Origin: Methylobacterium fujisawaense
GTDB lineage: Bacteria > Pseudomonadota > Alphaproteobacteria > Rhizobiales > Beijerinckiaceae
DNA length: 64,000 bases
Assembly: GCF_014138435.1 (NCBI RefSeq)
Contig: NZ_JACJIM010000001.1
Location: 558,001 to 622,000, forward strand
Reading direction: 5' to 3'
Shown here piece by piece: positions 61,481 to 64,000 of the stretch; position 1 is the first letter of the stretch; every line of letters starts with the position of its first letter. A program made the position numbers and the translations under genes. The notes beneath the pieces were generated by a model. It did not search any database, was not told where the DNA came from, and was given only the letters and a program-made list of their open reading frames with translations.

Positions 61481-61726
61481 TCAGCCTTCGGCCCGCAGAC
61501 CCTTGATGATGCGCCGGGCGATGGTCCGCACGGCCTCATCGTCCCGCGCCTCGCCCTCGACCGGATCCCACAGGTGGGCGAGGCTGCCCTCAAGCTCGTC
61601 CAGCAATTCCGGATGACGCTGCGCCAGAAACCGAACCGTCCCGAACAGCAGATGCTCGGTCGCCATCTCGCGACGACGGGCCTCGGCGACGGCATCGGGA
61701 TGAAGCTTGGGATTCTGCGCGCTCAT
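61481..61726 (-). CDS. Small helical protein of unknown function
   Basis: An 81-residue acidic helical protein (AVAEARRREMATEHLLFGTV, then RFLAQRHPELLDELEGSLAH). Contains LWDPVEGEARDDEAVRTIAR. No family recognised; no membrane segment. It lies 16 bases from the convergent gene ending at 61464. The ribosome site is weak. Confidence 0.52.
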   Translation of the reverse strand: MSAQNPKLHPDAVAEARRREMATEHLLFGTVRFLAQRHPELLDELEGSLAHLWDPVEGEARDDEAVRTIARRIIKGLRAEG

Positions 61727-61810
61727 GGATGCCCAACGATCGGCGGCGGCGGCGGTTCGTCCCGCAAGGCGTGGTGCGACGCCGCGGAGCGGGCTTCAGC
61801 GAACGCGATA

Positions 61811-61878
61811 TCCGCGACGGTTCGTGAGCGTCGCGGACACGCAGCGCACAAGATCGTGCCGGCCAGATCGTGCCGGCC
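61811..61878. repeat. Hairpin and tandem 14-bp repeat in an intergenic region
   Basis: TCCGCGAC (61811-61818) pairs with GTCGCGGA (61830-61837), and AGATCGTGCCGGCC occurs twice in tandem (61851-61864, 61865-61878). Between them no gene is seen in 61727-61922. The tandem may reflect a recent duplication or a protein-binding site. Confidence 0.45.
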
Positions 61879-61922
61879 CGGTGCGACTGGATCGGACGCG
61901 AGAAACGCGGCACGGGGCGCCC

Positions 61923-62258
61923 TCAGCGCCGCAGCGCCCCGAACCAGGTGACAAGGGGCTCCGCGAACGCGGCCCAGGTCCGCGACCACACCGTGCCGGT
62001 GCGTGCGTCCGCCGGGCGGGCGCCGGCCATCAGGGATGCCACCAGGGCATCCTCGCGGGACTTGCACTCGTCGAGGGCGTTGCGCTCGTCCCCGGCGCGG
62101 CTCTGACCCGTCGGCTGATGCCCGGAGGCGTCTCGAAGGCAGCGGTGCCACGCGCGCTCCAGCTCGGCCGGATCGGACGCTCCGGCGACCGGACCCGCGA
62201 CGGCAGGACCGGTGGTCAGGAGGAGCATCGCGGACAAGCTGAGCACCGGCATGCGCAT
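61923..62258 (-). CDS. Small secreted protein with two cysteines
   Basis: A 111-residue product with a signal peptide (MPVLSLSAMLLLTTGPAVAG). The mature chain has a helical AELERAWHRCLRDASGH and RNALDECKSREDALVASLMA, with a possible Cys-Cys disulfide between the two helices. C-terminal WSRTWAAFAEPLVTWFGALR is amphipathic. No known family. Two possible ATG codons (62258 and 62252) differ by two residues. Confidence 0.55.
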   Translation of the reverse strand: MRMPVLSLSAMLLLTTGPAVAGPVAGASDPAELERAWHRCLRDASGHQPTGQSRAGDERNALDECKSREDALVASLMAGARPADARTGTVWSRTWAAFAEPLVTWFGALRR

Positions 62259-62337
62259 GATCGCTTTATGACCGATTCGCGCCCAGCTCGGATAGAACGT
62301 AGCAGCAACAGTGGCCGTGACTCGGGACGGCGGCCGA

Positions 62338-63096
62338 TCAGCCGTGCCGGCCGGGCTTGGCCATCCGGCAGCTGTGATCCATCAGGTACTCGGCGCTGGC
62401 CTCCGGCTCCCGATAGGCCAGGAGGATCATCCCGCCCTGCGGATCCCCGGGATCCGCCTCCACCGCCGCGAAGCTCGCGTCGTGCAGATGCCCCTGCCAG
62501 CCCGGCACCCGGGCCAGCGCCGCGAACGGGTTGAACTCCGCCACCGCGTCCGGGGGAATCCGCAGCGCGACGTAACGCGCCTCCGCCAGCGGCACGGGGA
62601 ACGGGGCCCAGGTCTCGCCGACGGCGCCGCCATGGGCCTTCAGGGCCGCCATGACGCTCCGGTGCATGCAGTCGAGATGGATGTGAAGCTGGTCCTGGCT
62701 GCGGCCGCCGACGGAATTCACCTCCAGACCCACCGCCGCGACCGGCAGCCGGCCCGGCAGCGCATCCGACACAAAGTGCCGGGCCGCGAGCGCCGCGCGC
62801 CAATAGGCGGCGCCCCGCGGTCCCTGGAGCACGGGCGCCTCGATGCCCGAGATGCTGTCGGTGGGCATCACCACCGTGTGGGTAGGCTGTCCCGGCGCGC
62901 GCAGCACCGCCGTCCCCGGGCGCGTACCATCGCCGAGGTCGACGGAGAGGCAGGGAAAGCTCCGGCCCGCCGCCTTCTTGGCGAGCACGCAGCCCTGCAG
63001 CGCCACCCAGAGCACGTCCCGCACCGGGTTCGCCGCGATGGCGGCCGGCACCGTGGCGAAGGCGAACAGGATCGCGGCGACCAGACGACGAAGCAT
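62338..63096 (-). CDS. cdh: CDP-diacylglycerol pyrophosphatase
   Basis: A 252-residue secreted or membrane-bound enzyme that hydrolyses CDP-diacylglycerol to CMP and phosphatidate. It has a signal peptide/anchor (LVAAILFAFATVPAAIAANP), then ALWVALQGCVLAKK-type sequence (WVALQGCVLAKKAAG), HTVVMPTDSISGIEAPVL and VGGRSQDQLHIHLDCMH, a HIT-like His-x-His-x motif typical of Cdh. The end EYLMDHSCRM also fits the family. Convergent with no gene; starts about 96 bases from a divergent VanZ-like gene. Confidence 0.9.
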   Translation of the reverse strand: MLRRLVAAILFAFATVPAAIAANPVRDVLWVALQGCVLAKKAAGRSFPCLSVDLGDGTRPGTAVLRAPGQPTHTVVMPTDSISGIEAPVLQGPRGAAYWRAALAARHFVSDALPGRLPVAAVGLEVNSVGGRSQDQLHIHLDCMHRSVMAALKAHGGAVGETWAPFPVPLAEARYVALRIPPDAVAEFNPFAALARVPGWQGHLHDASFAAVEADPGDPQGGMILLAYREPEASAEYLMDHSCRMAKPGRHG

Positions 63097-63192
63097 GAGC
63101 AGATGTTCCGGTCCCCGGCCGCCGTTATGCTACAGGCGGCAGCGCGCCATCACTGTACGCGGGCGCCGTCGGCGCGAGGTTACGATTCCGCG

Positions 63193-63573
63193 ATGCTGAG
63201 AGGGAAGGTGCCGTGGCTCGGCCTGATCCGGATCGCGGCCTGGATCCTGGTGGCCCTGATCGCCGCCGTCACGCTGGTGCCGATCGGGCTCCGCCCCGTC
63301 GTCACGGCCGAACCCAGCATCGAGCGCTTCGCCGCCTACGCGCTCGCCGGGCTGCTGATGGCCATGGGCTACCCGCGGCACGGGCGCTGGATCCTCGTCG
63401 GCAGCATCCTCCTCGCCGGCGGCCTGGAGTTTGGGCAGACCCTTACCGGGACCCGCCACGGCCGGTTCGACGATTTCCTCGTGAAAGCCGTCGCGGCCTT
63501 GGCCGGCGCGGTGGCGGGCCGCCTGCTCGCCGTCCTGGGCCGCGGGCGCCCGGACGACGCGACCTGCCGATGA
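63193..63573 (+). CDS. VanZ-like family membrane protein
   Basis: A 126-residue membrane protein with three or four helices (LIRIAAWILVALIAAVTLVP, ERFAAYALAGLLMAMGYP, GRWILVGSILLAGGLEFGQT). The VTLVPIGLRPV start and LEFGQTLTGTRHGRFDDFLV motif (GRxxDxxxN-like) are typical of VanZ/YczE-type proteins. Biochemical role not known. It is divergent from cdh and begins at an ATG at 63193; promoter elements are not clear. Confidence 0.75.
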   Translation: MLRGKVPWLGLIRIAAWILVALIAAVTLVPIGLRPVVTAEPSIERFAAYALAGLLMAMGYPRHGRWILVGSILLAGGLEFGQTLTGTRHGRFDDFLVKAVAALAGAVAGRLLAVLGRGRPDDATCR

Positions 63574-63747
63574 ATCCGGCCCGGCCGGACCGTCGCCGCG
63601 GACGCGGACGCGGACGTTTGCACATGTCCCAATGCATGTCGCCGATGCATGTCTGCGCCGCCAGCCCGGCATCCTGCGGTCGGTCTCCGGCGGAAACCGC
63701 CGAGCTTGACCCACGTTGGCTCAGGGGGCTCTCACGCGAGGTGCGGC

Positions 63748-64000
63748 ATGTTCGGCGCAGCCAAGCTCACGGGACGGTTCTGGTTTCGCAAGACGTGGAC
63801 GGGCAAGCTGGTCCTGCTCGTCGAGGAAGAGAAGCCCCGGTGGCTCAGCCGGACCGGCCTCACCAAGCGCCGCTGGCGCGACGCGCGCCTTCTCGACCTG
63901 GCTGAAGCCCCGATGCACGCGCTGATGACGCTCGAGCGCGGCTATCGCGGGGATCCCGCATCCGGTCCGGCGCGGATTCTGCAATCGGTGGTCCCACCCG
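63748..64000 (+). CDS. Partial protein of unknown function at the right edge
   Basis: An open frame from ATG 63748 (preceded by a weak GAGGTGC) to the end of the window with no stop: MFGAAKLTGRFWFRKTWTGK, then LVLLVEEEKPRWLSRTGLTK and RRWRDARLLDLAEAPMHALM. It is basic and lacks a signal peptide. No family recognised. The C-terminus is cut by the window edge, so its length cannot be judged. Confidence 0.5.
   Translation, partial: MFGAAKLTGRFWFRKTWTGKLVLLVEEEKPRWLSRTGLTKRRWRDARLLDLAEAPMHALMTLERGYRGDPASGPARILQSVVPP

Overview
The window reads as chromosomal DNA of a high-GC (about 70%) alphaproteobacterium, most likely a Methylobacterium or close Rhizobiales relative. This is inferred from gene families: an HWE/LOV sensor kinase, DUF6456, a GTA-like head cluster, a CioAB oxidase with a DUF2474 subunit, and several chemoreceptors. 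There is no rRNA gene, convincing tRNA, insertion sequence or CRISPR array. Genes are dense, many starts are GTG or TTG, and a few short AT-rich islands mark regulatory regions.

Layout. 1-174: 3' end of a dps-like gene. 422-6776: a phage or gene-transfer-agent head module on the minus strand (HTH packaging protein, terminase, portal, prohead protease, capsid), with an inverted gene for a secreted protein between terminase and portal. 6898-12086: a DUF3761 protein, a PAS/HisKA_2 protein with a degenerate ATPase domain, SufE, DUF6456 and a LOV-PAS-HWE blue-light kinase. 12591-15797: a small lipoprotein, a SnoaL-like protein, a remnant of a SulP STAS domain and a chemoreceptor. 16565-23046: an ABM protein beside a flavin monooxygenase that carries its own ABM domain, an outer-membrane barrel, a divergent TetR/GST pair with twin operators, and a manganese catalase. 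23355-31955: oligopeptidase B, AsmA and a UvrD/PcrA helicase. 32375-42000: PhoH, a Met/His/Arg-repeat secreted protein, UbiK, YbjN-ProC, a TetR-like protein, a second chemoreceptor, a lone receiver domain, and an overlapping ArgJ-SIMPL-MutT operon.

42171-48218: a Gfo/Idh oxidoreductase; then a four-gene operon that parallels the Bacillus mhq quinone-detoxification genes (ring-cleaving dioxygenase, esterase, DoxX, alpha/beta hydrolase), divergent from a LysR regulator across a perfect palindrome; then a GntR regulator. 48261-51440: cioA-cioB-DUF2474-gbsR, a cyanide-insensitive quinol oxidase operon ending in its probable regulator. 51702-57503: aminotransferase, a probable L-2-keto-3-deoxyarabonate dehydratase, a polar amino-acid ABC transporter and an SDR dehydrogenase. 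57695-64000: mostly small, unrecognised and probably lineage-restricted genes, with a DUF4336 protein, CDP-diacylglycerol pyrophosphatase, a VanZ-like protein and a partial gene at the right edge.

The genes that most clearly work together are the head module, the TetR/GST pair, the mhq-like operon, the cio operon and the ABC transporter. Function calls rest on motif and family recognition by eye; no database search was run.
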